This document shows, in pieces, positions 1 through 8,476 of a stretch of DNA of 64,000 nt. The notes under the pieces were generated by a model, which was not told the DNA's origin, made no database searches, and saw only the letters and a list, made by a program, of their open reading frames with translations. The DNA is taken from the NCBI RefSeq assembly GCF_900215535.1, contig NZ_OCND01000010.1, forward strand, positions 1 to 64,000, written 5' to 3'. The DNA is from Pseudoxanthomonas wuyuanensis. Its GTDB lineage: Bacteria > Pseudomonadota > Gammaproteobacteria > Xanthomonadales > Xanthomonadaceae. How positions within the stretch are numbered: the stretch's first letter is position 1; each line of letters starts with the position of its first letter. The position numbers and the translations under genes are program-made.

Positions 1-284
1 AGACCCCAGAATATCGACTTCTGGGAGATGCAAGCCAGCTCAGACTGCCCATATGCCTTGGTGCTGCGGGCTTTCAGGGATTTTGCAGGGCCGACGATTT
101 ACGCACCTCCCGCTGGCTTTTCTCCATGGAGTGATTGACCTTGGCGTTTCGGTTCGCTTAAGTGGCGTTGCTCAAGTCAAAGCTCGTCACCCCGACGGCT
201 TTCAGCGGATGGTGACTTATTCAGCATTTCCTTAATCGCTCAAGTAGTGGATTCTGATCCCCATGTATTGCGGCTACGACAAAC
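1..284. other. Unassigned low-GC region downstream of pilE
   Basis: No convincing gene is visible. The GC content is clearly lower than in the rest of the window. A 7-bp stem is formed by positions 5-11 and 19-25. Read on the minus strand, about 200-235 resembles the end of some insertion sequences, but no transposase can be read and no mate end is present, so a decayed mobile-element edge is only a guess. The short open frames here lack a ribosome binding site and a recognisable product. Confidence 0.3.
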
Positions 285-312
285 AAAAAGCCCGCAGCAA
301 TGCGGGCTTTTT
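285..312 (-). terminator. Rho-independent terminator of the minor pilin operon (bidirectional)
   Basis: A perfect 12-bp stem (AAAAAGCCCGCA with TGCGGGCTTTTT) closes a GCAA tetraloop and is flanked by A and T runs, so it can end transcription from either side. It lies 20 bp past the pilE stop. Confidence 0.9.
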
Positions 313-332
313 GTCTATTCTTTATCTATCGG

Positions 333-776
333 CTACCAACATTGATCTGCGCTGGTAGCCGTGCCGCTTTCGCCGCGCACTCCCTGTTGGTTCAATGTCA
401 ACGTGCCGCACAATGTATCGCGGGTCGACTGTGCCCCTTGGGGGACCGCTTGAAGCGTAAAGGCTTTGGCATTTAGCGAACCTGCGACCAAACTAACCTG
501 GTAATGCGGTGAAACCTCGTTGTCGCATTGGGCGATGGCGGGCGCGCTGCCCGTCTTGTTGTAAGTCAAGTGGGTGGTGTAGTAGCGCTCCATGAACTGA
601 GCGCGTTCTTGAAGGCAGGAAGCGCCAGCCGCACGGCGCGATTTGACTATCTGATCCTGGTAACTGCCATAGGCGATAGTGGAAAGAATCGCCACCACCG
701 CCACCACAATCATCAGCTCCAGCAGGGTGAAGCCTGCCTCCGCGCGGAATTTTCTAGCCATCGGCATGTTGTTCAT
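333..776 (-). CDS. pilE: Type IV pilin-like minor pilin PilE
   Basis: A 147-residue minor pilin of the type IV pilus, placed in the inner membrane and then in the pilus tip complex. Residues 1-15 form a short basic leader ending in Gly15; prepilin peptidase PilD would cut before Phe16, and Glu5 of the mature protein (Glu20) is present (GFTLLELM). A hydrophobic helix of about 20 residues follows. Four cysteines, two near the C-terminus, suggest disulfides. The start at 776 is chosen because AGGGGAA lies just upstream and the leader is then of normal length; an upstream in-frame start at 827 would run into the pilY1 end. It is the last gene of the operon, before a strong terminator. Confidence 0.9.
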   Translation of the reverse strand: MNNMPMARKFRAEAGFTLLELMIVVAVVAILSTIAYGSYQDQIVKSRRAAGASCLQERAQFMERYYTTHLTYNKTGSAPAIAQCDNEVSPHYQVSLVAGSLNAKAFTLQAVPQGAQSTRDTLCGTLTLNQQGVRGESGTATSADQCW

Positions 777-802
777 GGGTTCCCCTGCTGGTCCATTGTT
801 CG

Positions 803-3800
803 TTAGTCGGCCACCACTTCCCGCCACGAAACGCGGGAGGGTTGCAGCATAGACGAGTTGGTCTTGATCACATGGCCTTTTGCATTGTCCATGTTGGTCA
901 GCATCACGTCGCCAATGAAGATGGGATTGTTCGGCCCGCTGGGCAAGCCAAGACCGGAGGCGGCGTTTCCGTTGACCAGGTCGTCGTTGTCGAATTTCCC
1001 ATCGCCATTGGTGTCGAAGAAGGACTGCGGCAACCTGCCACCGGTGAAGGGATTGATGGCCATGACAAAACCGCGGCCACTGGGATCGCAGATATCCTCA
1101 GTGTCGGGAATGCGCGTAGTGCCAATCAGTGTCAATCCCTGGAACATATTGGGCACCACCATTCGCTCGCCTTCCGCGGTACTACCCGAGGTAAGCAGAT
1201 CCATGTACCAGCCGTTGGTACCAGGCGCCGTACTCTCGTCAATGACACGGGCGCTGAAACCGTTGGTCAATTCAACGTCCGCAATAATGGCTATCTGCTT
1301 CAGTCCTGTCCGTCCGCTGATGGGACTGCCGCGGTCGATAATGCCGTACCAGCTCTGTACTTCCTTGTTGGAGAGGTCGTCGCGATTCAGATAACGGCCG
1401 GTCCCAAAGAATACCCAAGTCTGCCCGCTACTGGGGTGCTTGGAAACCATCGGCGCTGCGGTAATAGGCTGCTCGGTACTGCCGTACTGCGCCTGGAACA
1501 ATGCCGTTACGGTGGGCGTATTCGCAGTGAGGTTGGTGATCTTCCACAGGTTGCCGCGCAAATCGCCGGCATAGACCACATCGACGAAATCGGAAACGCC
1601 TGTATTCCAGGCATTGACGCCCGACATGCCGTTATTGGTACCTACGCCAGTATTCACTGTAGTGGCATTGCCGTTGCTCAACCGGATCGTAACCAGCTGC
1701 GCCTGATCGCCCGTACTGTTGGGGCCATTACCGATAAGCACACGCCAATCCCCATCAGCCAGCTGGGCGATGATCGGCTTGCCCAGCACGTTGCCCAGGG
1801 CCGGAATATCGGTGGCGTTCTTTTCCCACAGCAATTTCACGGCACTGGGATTGGTCACATCCAGCGCATAGACGCCGCGCCCGCCGCGCCCCAACGTACC
1901 GACGAGAATGGATTTCCATGCGCCACCGATGTACGCGTCGGCCACGGTGATTTCGCCATCCACGTAATAGCGGTGCACGTAGTCGGGACTGGTGTATTCC
2001 CTCAAGTTGGCGACCGCTTCGGAAGGAACGAAAGCGAAGGTTTCTTCACCGGTAGTGGCGTCAAAGCCATGCAGCATGCCGTCATTGGCACCCACATAAA
2101 CCACCGGCTTCCGCGACGCCTGTGCCGCCACGAATGCACCGTAAGAGCTCGCCCCCGTGAACTCGGCGCCATAGAACAGACGACCGTTCGGAGCCCCGAC
2201 GTACACCAGCTGCGAATTGACGATATCGCCCAGGATGCCCTGACGCGTCCGCAAGTTGCCATTGGGTTGTTCGTTGGCGCGTTCGCCCCGCAGATAGTCG
2301 ACCACCTGCTGCGAACCCAACGCCGCCGATTGGCTGGCGGTCAGGTTGGCATAGCGGAAGTCCTGAAGCGTACCGCCACTGTTGATGCGGATGTTGCGTT
2401 GTTCCCAATTGGGAAACTGGCTACTTGCAGTCCACTTTTGAGTCAGCGCGCCGGTGGTGGCGTTGACGTTGTAAGCCACCAGTTCACCGCGCCAGGATTG
2501 CGCGTAGAACTGGGCCTGATAGGTCACCGCACCTGTTTCCAGCCGGGTGGTGTTTGAAGCGAACGAACCGCCTGACCCCAGCATCTCTTCAATGATGTTT
2601 TCGAAGGCCTTGCGCAGGCTGGACACCATCTTGTCCGCTTCGCTGGCCACATAGAAGTTGTCGGCTCGCGGATAATTGTTGGGCGTCGAGGTGATACCGC
2701 CGTTGGCGCCGCTGGTCAGGTAGTCGGTGGTGTTATGCCACCAGGCCGTGTCCAGCGCTTCGGTCCGTGCGTAGGGATCGAATCCATTCGGGACCCGGAA
2801 GCCACCGTACTTGGCCGCCAGCCAGTATTGGTTGGCGTTGCGCGGTTCAAGTATCTGCCTTTCGCGGACATCAACCCAATGGGTAGAAATGGTCTGCATG
2901 CCTTCGGTTTGCGGCGCATCCTCATCGTCCGGCCGGATATCGCGAGTATGCGAGTCGTAGGCCAGGCCTGCGATATAAGCGGAATTCTGCCGGCCGGTGA
3001 ATGGATTGGCCAATGTGCCCAGCCCCTCAAGGTCGAACACTTTCTGGGTCGCAGTGACCACGTCCACGGTGGTGTCATTGGCGACTTCGGTCGGCTTGCC
3101 GGGCTCGCCGTCACCTGGGGTGCTACCGGGCAGGTTCTTGTCCCGATGCGTATAAACGTCGCCGATGCCCAGGATCACATTGGTCTGGCAGCTGTACTTG
3201 ATCGGGTCGTCCCATTGGGTGATCACTGGAAAGCCGTCGGCCAACCCGTAGATATCGCCGGACATGTTGGAGTACGCCGGCACATTACCTTGATTCTTGA
3301 AGTAGCGGACAGCCGCGTAGTACAGCTCGCTGACCGGATCCAGCGACTTGGGATTGTTGTTGGTCATCTGGCCGAAGCGGTTCAGATAATTGATGACACC
3401 GCTGTGATTGACCCCGCCGCCTGTGGCTGCCGCATCCGCTGAATCGGGATTGTCGTACAACACCCCTGTTGTCGGATTCCATTCCGCATTCGGGTTGGTG
3501 TCGGCGTCCTGGTCAGGGTAATTCCGCAGGGGTCCGACGAACTTCTGGCGCGCGCGCATAACGCCGCCGTCCCGATTCCATGCGGAATCATTCAGATAGC
3601 CGAAGATGCTGTAACGCAAGCGGCCCGAATACTCCTGGATAAGGCCTTCCGGCTTGTACCCTTGTGAATACCGTTGGCAGTTTGATTCCAGGCCTACAGC
3701 GGCGTTACACACTTCAACGCGCATGCTGACTTCATAGACCGGAAGCCCGTCGACGCGAACGCCATTGACCACAGTATCGGTCAGCGCGTGGTCTTCTGGA

Positions 3801-4516
3801 TTGTAGGCGACGACGCTTGCCGGGTTGTCCAGATTGCCATCGCGGGTGAAGTACATCTTGTTGCCCAGTCCTTTAATCCTCACTTTGAAGAGGGACCAAG
3901 CAGCCGGTGTAGCACCACCAACTAGAGTACTGTTTGTCCCTGTTTCAGGAATGATTCGATTGGGATAGAGCGATTCTCCGGGAGCGCTCTGACGAGCCTT
4001 CTCCAGCCATGTGGTTGTCGGCGTATCCTTGACGCGATAACCACCAGTCAGGGCCAAACGAAAAGGATCGATCGTCTGCGTTGCCGCCCAAGCAAGGAAA
4101 TTGCCGCTCCAGCGATTTGCGCCCGAGCAGGTCTTGTTGCCGGTCAACGCCACCGGCCTGAAATGACGTTCGGATTCAGTATCCGAATAGACATATTCAT
4201 AGCACTTCCCGGCGTCGAAGTAGCCCATGTAAGCGCGGCCGACATCATAGGGGCCGATATTGGCCTGGCTGTGGATGGTCGGATACTCGACCGAAGGCAC
4301 CAGGGCCAGATTGCCGGGGACGCTATTGCCCACGTACAACGGCGATGGCGATATAGCGACCGAAGAATCCGCGGGCATCGAACTGAGCACTGCGAACGCA
4401 CCAATCAACATTGCGCCAAACCTGGACAAATGGCGTCGTGCAAAAGGCAAACTGCGGCGGTGCGGCATATCCATGGACTTTGCTCCGGAGACAGAAGGAC
4501 GATGAACGCTATTCAT
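803..4516 (-). CDS. pilY1: Type IV pilus tip adhesin / assembly protein PilY1
   Basis: A 1237-residue secreted protein. An N-terminal hydrophobic segment (about 33-50) acts as a signal. The C-terminal half has the PilY1 beta-propeller signature, including the stretch VYVGANDGMLHGFDATTG and the repeated G-V-Y-A-L-D-V pattern. An EF-hand-like calcium loop DTNGDGKFDNDD begins near residue 1168. PilY1 promotes pilus extrusion, calcium-dependent adhesion and surface sensing, and depends on the minor pilins encoded just upstream. The start at 4516 has AAGGGG about 8 nt ahead; later Met codons at residues 15 and 17 are alternatives. It lies 12 bp after pilX and 26 bp before pilE, so one transcript is likely. 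Confidence 0.93.
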   Translation of the reverse strand: MNSVHRPSVSGAKSMDMPHRRSLPFARRHLSRFGAMLIGAFAVLSSMPADSSVAISPSPLYVGNSVPGNLALVPSVEYPTIHSQANIGPYDVGRAYMGYFDAGKCYEYVYSDTESERHFRPVALTGNKTCSGANRWSGNFLAWAATQTIDPFRLALTGGYRVKDTPTTTWLEKARQSAPGESLYPNRIIPETGTNSTLVGGATPAAWSLFKVRIKGLGNKMYFTRDGNLDNPASVVAYNPEDHALTDTVVNGVRVDGLPVYEVSMRVEVCNAAVGLESNCQRYSQGYKPEGLIQEYSGRLRYSIFGYLNDSAWNRDGGVMRARQKFVGPLRNYPDQDADTNPNAEWNPTTGVLYDNPDSADAAATGGGVNHSGVINYLNRFGQMTNNNPKSLDPVSELYYAAVRYFKNQGNVPAYSNMSGDIYGLADGFPVITQWDDPIKYSCQTNVILGIGDVYTHRDKNLPGSTPGDGEPGKPTEVANDTTVDVVTATQKVFDLEGLGTLANPFTGRQNSAYIAGLAYDSHTRDIRPDDEDAPQTEGMQTISTHWVDVRERQILEPRNANQYWLAAKYGGFRVPNGFDPYARTEALDTAWWHNTTDYLTSGANGGITSTPNNYPRADNFYVASEADKMVSSLRKAFENIIEEMLGSGGSFASNTTRLETGAVTYQAQFYAQSWRGELVAYNVNATTGALTQKWTASSQFPNWEQRNIRINSGGTLQDFRYANLTASQSAALGSQQVVDYLRGERANEQPNGNLRTRQGILGDIVNSQLVYVGAPNGRLFYGAEFTGASSYGAFVAAQASRKPVVYVGANDGMLHGFDATTGEETFAFVPSEAVANLREYTSPDYVHRYYVDGEITVADAYIGGAWKSILVGTLGRGGRGVYALDVTNPSAVKLLWEKNATDIPALGNVLGKPIIAQLADGDWRVLIGNGPNSTGDQAQLVTIRLSNGNATTVNTGVGTNNGMSGVNAWNTGVSDFVDVVYAGDLRGNLWKITNLTANTPTVTALFQAQYGSTEQPITAAPMVSKHPSSGQTWVFFGTGRYLNRDDLSNKEVQSWYGIIDRGSPISGRTGLKQIAIIADVELTNGFSARVIDESTAPGTNGWYMDLLTSGSTAEGERMVVPNMFQGLTLIGTTRIPDTEDICDPSGRGFVMAINPFTGGRLPQSFFDTNGDGKFDNDDLVNGNAASGLGLPSGPNNPIFIGDVMLTNMDNAKGHVIKTNSSMLQPSRVSWREVVAD

Positions 4517-4528
4517 GGCCTACGCCCC

Positions 4529-5110
4529 TTACTTGACGACGACATTCGATTGCAGGACGACCACTGAACGGTCGCTTCCGGAAGGATTCTGGCTGCGTGC
4601 GGTGATTCGGTAGAAATGTTGCAGCGGTACGCCGCCGGTACCGCCGTACTGGGCTGCATTGGCGCTGCTGCCGAGCTTCAGGTCATCCTCGTTGGTGTAC
4701 TGCCCCATGTACTCGATGTAATACTGGGGAACGCCGGGGCTGAGGTCCTGGTCGATCGTAGCGGCATTGCTCCAGCAGTACTGGCCGGAACCGGTGCAGC
4801 CCGCTGTGCCGGTTGTGGCGTTGATCGGCACCGAAGGACAGACCGTACCGGTGGCGGAGCAGTTGAAGCCGATGATGTTGCCAGCCAGGCTTGCCGCCTT
4901 GATTTGCGCCTCGGCGTCGCGCAGCGCGGATTCCGCAGCCTGGAACGACAGGCTGCGATCGAACAGGTTTGCGCTCATCCGCTCCTCAAGCAGCGTGCTG
5001 CGCAGGACCGCCAATCCCAGCAACGTCATCACCAGCAGCAGAATCAGCACGATGACCAGCGATGCACCGCGTTGGCTGCCAGCAGGCAAACGAGAACTGA
5101 TCGGATTCAT
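4529..5110 (-). CDS. pilX: Type IV pilus minor pilin / assembly protein PilX
   Basis: A 193-residue PilX-type protein. The N-terminus (about residues 13-35, RGASLVIVLILLLVMTLLGL) is a prepilin-like hydrophobic helix without the classical Glu5. It is followed by the family's conserved stretch LLEERMSANLFDRSLSFQAAESALRDAE. It is a minor pilin of the tip-priming complex with PilV, PilW and PilY1. The start codon overlaps the pilW stop (CTATGA), so translation is coupled. Paired cysteines in the middle are consistent with a pilin-type fold. Confidence 0.9.
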   Translation of the reverse strand: MNPISSRLPAGSQRGASLVIVLILLLVMTLLGLAVLRSTLLEERMSANLFDRSLSFQAAESALRDAEAQIKAASLAGNIIGFNCSATGTVCPSVPINATTGTAGCTGSGQYCWSNAATIDQDLSPGVPQYYIEYMGQYTNEDDLKLGSSANAAQYGGTGGVPLQHFYRITARSQNPSGSDRSVVVLQSNVVVK

Positions 5111-6138
5111 AGATTGCGATTCCTCAAAGTCACGACATGCGCCACGTCGCGCGTCAGCGGCGTGCCGTCCACATCAACGTTCTCGTTGCTTTGCATCGTC
5201 AGTACCACGCGCACGGCCGAAACCAGGTTCCAGTCGGTAATGGCTGGATTGTCAGCATCGACATAATCCGTCGCCTCCGGCATCAGGTACTGCAACTTCA
5301 TGTCATGCACGCCTTCGGCGATTTCCTGCGGCTGCCTGGACGGCACACCGCCTGAATTGGTCAGCTGCACCTGATACAACGAACGGCGCTGCGCATCGCT
5401 TTTGCTGACGCCGATATACCAGGCCGTCGCGCGCAGGCGCGCAATGACCGAATTGGGGCCATAGGCATAAGGAGTACCGAGCGTCGTACATACCGGCGGA
5501 TCCGCCCAGCCCAGCCCCTTGCTGCAGTTGCCCGGTGTTCCGGTACCACTGTTATGCGTCACGGTGACATTGATTCCACTCTGCGCACCGGTAATCTGGA
5601 AAATGGAGGCCTGCACGAAATCGCAAACCATGACGATATCGCCATCCTGCAAACCATGATTGGCCGTGCTGACCTTGAACTGCGCCGAGGTCGGCAGATG
5701 ATCCACCACCGTCGCTGCGCCGGCTTCGCCGGATCTGAGTTCAATCGCATCGGTACCGGCCACCCGGGCGCCGCCAGCGGTCCCGAAAGCCGCACCGCCG
5801 AATGCCTGCGCACCGGTATAGCCACGGACGCCATTGCCCCAGTCGGTTCCCCAAATTGTATTGGGGTTGAGTACATTGACGATACGCGAATTGCGCGAGC
5901 ACGGATTGCCCCCTGCCTGGCGTAGTTCGCGTGCCATCAGTTCATAGCCGACCCGCGCGTTTTCCTGCACACGGCTCAGGTTTTCAGCGGTACGGAATAC
6001 CTGCTTGTTCGAGACGAAGATGCCGATGGCGGCCCCTATCACTAACAGGCCCAGGACCAGCGCAATCATCAGCTCGATAAGCGTGACGCCATAAGCGTTG
6101 CGGCGCAGTGGAATACGCATGGAAGGATTTCGCTTCAT
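5107..6138 (-). CDS. pilW: Type IV pilus minor pilin PilW
   Basis: A 343-residue prepilin-like protein. Residues 16-45 carry the class III signal (GVTLIELMIALVLGLLVIG) with the conserved Glu, followed by the PilW pattern of VQENARVGYELMARELRQAGG. It belongs to the minor pilin complex that primes pilus assembly and carries PilY1. Both ends are translationally coupled: the start overlaps the pilV stop and the stop overlaps the pilX start by 4 bp. Confidence 0.92.
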   Translation of the reverse strand: MKRNPSMRIPLRRNAYGVTLIELMIALVLGLLVIGAAIGIFVSNKQVFRTAENLSRVQENARVGYELMARELRQAGGNPCSRNSRIVNVLNPNTIWGTDWGNGVRGYTGAQAFGGAAFGTAGGARVAGTDAIELRSGEAGAATVVDHLPTSAQFKVSTANHGLQDGDIVMVCDFVQASIFQITGAQSGINVTVTHNSGTGTPGNCSKGLGWADPPVCTTLGTPYAYGPNSVIARLRATAWYIGVSKSDAQRRSLYQVQLTNSGGVPSRQPQEIAEGVHDMKLQYLMPEATDYVDADNPAITDWNLVSAVRVVLTMQSNENVDVDGTPLTRDVAHVVTLRNRNL

Positions 6139-6617
6139 AGACGGGCCTTGGTAGTAACTTGGTTACGGCCTGAAGCAACGGCACCTTTGGCGCCGTCATC
6201 GGTCGCGCGCGAGTCGTCCCATTCGACCGTGACGGTGAAAATGTTGCCGTTGTGGCTGATGGTGCCGCAAGTGCCTGCGTCTTTACCCATGCTTTCGCGC
6301 ATCCCAACAAACCACTGATATCGATCGCGTTGCGCCAGCGTGGCGCCACTACCCGGGACAGCAGGCAGAGCGCAGGTTTTTGCCATGTCGTAGGCGCTCG
6401 CGATTGCTTGATCACGATTGGCACGCATGGCATCCAGGATGGAATAGGTCTGGATGGTGGCCTGCGTGCGCTCAAGCGCACTCTGGTTGTTGCGCAGCGC
6501 CGTGGCCTGCATGGCGGCGACACCCAACAGGCCCACACCAAGGATCAGCACCGAGATCAGCACCTCAAGCAGAGAGGCACCCTGCTGTTGCCTGGACATA
6601 TTTTGCAAACGTGACAT
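6135..6617 (-). CDS. pilV: Type IV pilus minor pilin PilV
   Basis: A 160-residue minor pilin. The prepilin signal is GASLLEVLISVLILGVGLLG, preceded by a short Gln-rich leader, and then comes the PilV pattern MQATALRNNQSALERTQA. The start at 6617 is supported by AGGAG 7 nt upstream; Met7 would give a shorter leader. It lies 20 bp after fimT and overlaps pilW by 4 bp. Two cysteines in the C-terminal half could form the usual disulfide. Confidence 0.9.
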   Translation of the reverse strand: MSRLQNMSRQQQGASLLEVLISVLILGVGLLGVAAMQATALRNNQSALERTQATIQTYSILDAMRANRDQAIASAYDMAKTCALPAVPGSGATLAQRDRYQWFVGMRESMGKDAGTCGTISHNGNIFTVTVEWDDSRATDDGAKGAVASGRNQVTTKARL

Positions 6618-6637
6618 CGATGGACTCCTGTTTGGCT

Positions 6638-7225
6638 CTAGGGACAGGCGCCCGCGCCATTGGACGACGCGCTGCTGATACGACTGCCGGTTGCCAAGTT
6701 GACGGTGCGACGGTTCTCAGCAGGGCGGGTGGTCGGGATACAGACCACAATGGCATTATCCAAGAGGGCGCCCGCGGCGTTCCGCGCCATGCCATCGGCA
6801 CGAAAGGTAATGCTCGGATTCGCGCTGGTGACCTGCAGCGGCGCTTTGGCGGTGTTGACGCGGACGATTTCGGCGGCAGCCGGCGCTCCGTTGCTGTCCG
6901 TGTCCACGAACGTGATCCACTGGGTCCATTGCCCTGCCCCGGCACAGGTAGCGCCATCGGTGCTGCGGCAGATGATGGTGCGGCGATTCAGCCGGATGGC
7001 TTCGGTGCGCGCCACTTGCAGCGACGCAATGACCTCGTTGGCCTGCGCGGCCAGCCGGTTGCTGTTGATGAGCGAAGTGAAGCTGGGAACGGCCAACGTA
7101 ATCAGGATCGCCAACACGGCCACCGTCACCAGCAGCTCCAACAGCGTAAAGCCGGCAGACGAGACATACCGGAACGGCGCCTCATGGCCATTCGGACGGT
7201 ATCCGGGACAAACCTGCATAGGCAT
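6638..7225 (-). CDS. fimT: GspH/FimT-family pseudopilin (FimT/FimU)
   Basis: A 195-residue pseudopilin that heads the minor pilin operon. A longer reading frame exists, but the start at 7225 is chosen because GGGGAAG lies 6 nt ahead and because the preceding frame is antisense to the neighbouring kinase gene. The signal is SAGFTLLELLVTVAVLAIL with Glu5, and the GspH domain follows (SLINSNRLAAQANEVIASLQVARTEA). Members of this family initiate pilus assembly with PilVWX, and some bind DNA for uptake. The gene could equally be named fimU; family placement is firm, the exact symbol is not. Confidence 0.87.
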   Translation of the reverse strand: MPMQVCPGYRPNGHEAPFRYVSSAGFTLLELLVTVAVLAILITLAVPSFTSLINSNRLAAQANEVIASLQVARTEAIRLNRRTIICRSTDGATCAGAGQWTQWITFVDTDSNGAPAAAEIVRVNTAKAPLQVTSANPSITFRADGMARNAAGALLDNAIVVCIPTTRPAENRRTVNLATGSRISSASSNGAGACP

Positions 7226-7267
7226 ACGTCGCTTCCCCAAGTGAGCGTGCCGCCACACTAGGCCTCT

Positions 7268-7283
7268 CGCAAGAGCTCTGCCA
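7268..7283 (-). promoter_or_regulatory. Candidate sigma-54 (-24/-12) promoter of fimT-pilVWXY1E
   Basis: Read on the minus strand the site is TGGCAGAGCTCTTGCG. The GG and GC dinucleotides have the exact 12-nt offset of the sigma-54 consensus TGGCAC-N5-TTGCW, with mismatches at one inner base and the last base. Transcription would start near 7257, giving a leader of about 30 nt that contains the fimT ribosome binding site. Confidence 0.55.
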
Positions 7284-7393
7284 GTCGGGAGCCGATGAGC
7301 GGCCCGGCGGAAAGCGTCAACGGCAGCGGGACTGCCATCTGCCCGCGCAGCGAGGCATGATGCGCAATCCCGCGCCGCCACTTGCACCCAGTG

Positions 7394-8416
7394 ATGAAGC
7401 CGACCGAGCCAACCTCCCCGCTGGATGCACTCTGGCAAGCTCCCGTGATCGCCTGGGCCATGCTGGCGGGTGAAGGTGTGGCCGCCGTGCTCGCTCTTGC
7501 GCCGGGAACGTCGGACAACCGCTGGGTTGCCTTCGGGCTCATCTCACTGGTTGTCCAGTGGGTCGCCTTGGGCACGTTGGGCGGCTTGTATGCGGGCCGC
7601 CGCTGGTTGGCCCGTCTTCGTCCCACCTACGTCGCCTATCTCGCACTGGCGATGCTGTTGCTGGCCAGCTGGTTGATCTGCGGCCTGGGTTGGCTGTTGC
7701 TGGGTGAGCTGTGGCCGACGACAACGCAGGAAGCGCAGCGCATGTTTCTGCGTATCTCCGGCATTACCCTCACCGTAGGTTTGATGGGCCTGGCCGCGTT
7801 CCAGAACCACTGGCGAACCAGGCAAATGGCGGTCCGCGCCAAACAGGCGGAACTGGAGGCGTTGCAGGCGCGCATCCGGCCACATTTTCTGTTCAACACG
7901 CTCAATACCGCCGCCGCACTGGTGCATCAGAGACCCGACGCAACCGAGCGATTGCTGCTGGATTTGGCGGACCTTTTTCGTGCGGCCCTGGGAGGACCGG
8001 CAGAAGTCGCGTTGGCCGACGAACTGGCTCTGACCCGCCACTACCTAGAAATCGAATCGCTGCGTTTCGGCGATCGGCTAAGGGTGAATTGGCGGTTGCC
8101 CGAGAACCTGCCGCCGATCCCCATCCCTACCCTTTCCATCCAGCCGTTGGTGGAGAATGCGATCCGCCATGGCGTGGAACCCACCGCATCCGGCGGTGAA
8201 ATCACGATAGAAGTCGCCATTACAGCCGGCACCGTCAACGTGATCGTCACCAACCCGCTGCCGGGTTCCGGGCCTCTCAACGGCAGCGGCCACCACGTCG
8301 GATTGAGTTCGGCGCGCGCGCGCGTGCTGGCGATGACAAGGGGCCTGGGACGATTGGAAACGGCCATTGCCGATGGGCACTATACCGCCACCATCACGCT
8401 CCCCATGCCCCACTGA
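7394..8416 (+). CDS. FimS/AlgZ (LytS-type) sensor histidine kinase
   Basis: A membrane histidine kinase of about 340 residues. Four hydrophobic segments (about 17-37, 45-66, 79-105 and 121-136) precede a His_kinase domain with the H-box RPHFLFNTLN (His164) and an ATP-binding part with PLVENAIRHG (N-box) and GLSSARARV. This layout matches FimS/AlgZ and LytS kinases, which act on LytTR-type regulators such as AlgR. The ATG at 7394 is preferred over in-frame TTG 7382 and GTG 7391, but no clear ribosome binding site supports any of them. It is divergent from the minor pilin operon. No response regulator gene follows; the next gene is on the other strand. Confidence 0.85.
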   Translation: MKPTEPTSPLDALWQAPVIAWAMLAGEGVAAVLALAPGTSDNRWVAFGLISLVVQWVALGTLGGLYAGRRWLARLRPTYVAYLALAMLLLASWLICGLGWLLLGELWPTTTQEAQRMFLRISGITLTVGLMGLAAFQNHWRTRQMAVRAKQAELEALQARIRPHFLFNTLNTAAALVHQRPDATERLLLDLADLFRAALGGPAEVALADELALTRHYLEIESLRFGDRLRVNWRLPENLPPIPIPTLSIQPLVENAIRHGVEPTASGGEITIEVAITAGTVNVIVTNPLPGSGPLNGSGHHVGLSSARARVLAMTRGLGRLETAIADGHYTATITLPMPH

Positions 8417-8476
8417 AGCGGCAGCACCGGGGCCACCGCCTCCGTATCGTCCACCAGGCCGCCGCGTGGACTTTGG

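Noticed and set aside
5-25. tRNA anticodon-like stem-loop
   Set aside because: A 7-bp stem with a 7-base loop is present, but no acceptor, D or T arm can be formed around it.
53-235. 60-codon open frame
   Set aside because: No ribosome binding site, no domain, and it lies in unassigned low-GC DNA.
842-2557. 571-codon open frame on the plus strand
   Set aside because: It is entirely antisense to pilY1, has no recognisable domain and arises from the high third-position GC of the real gene.
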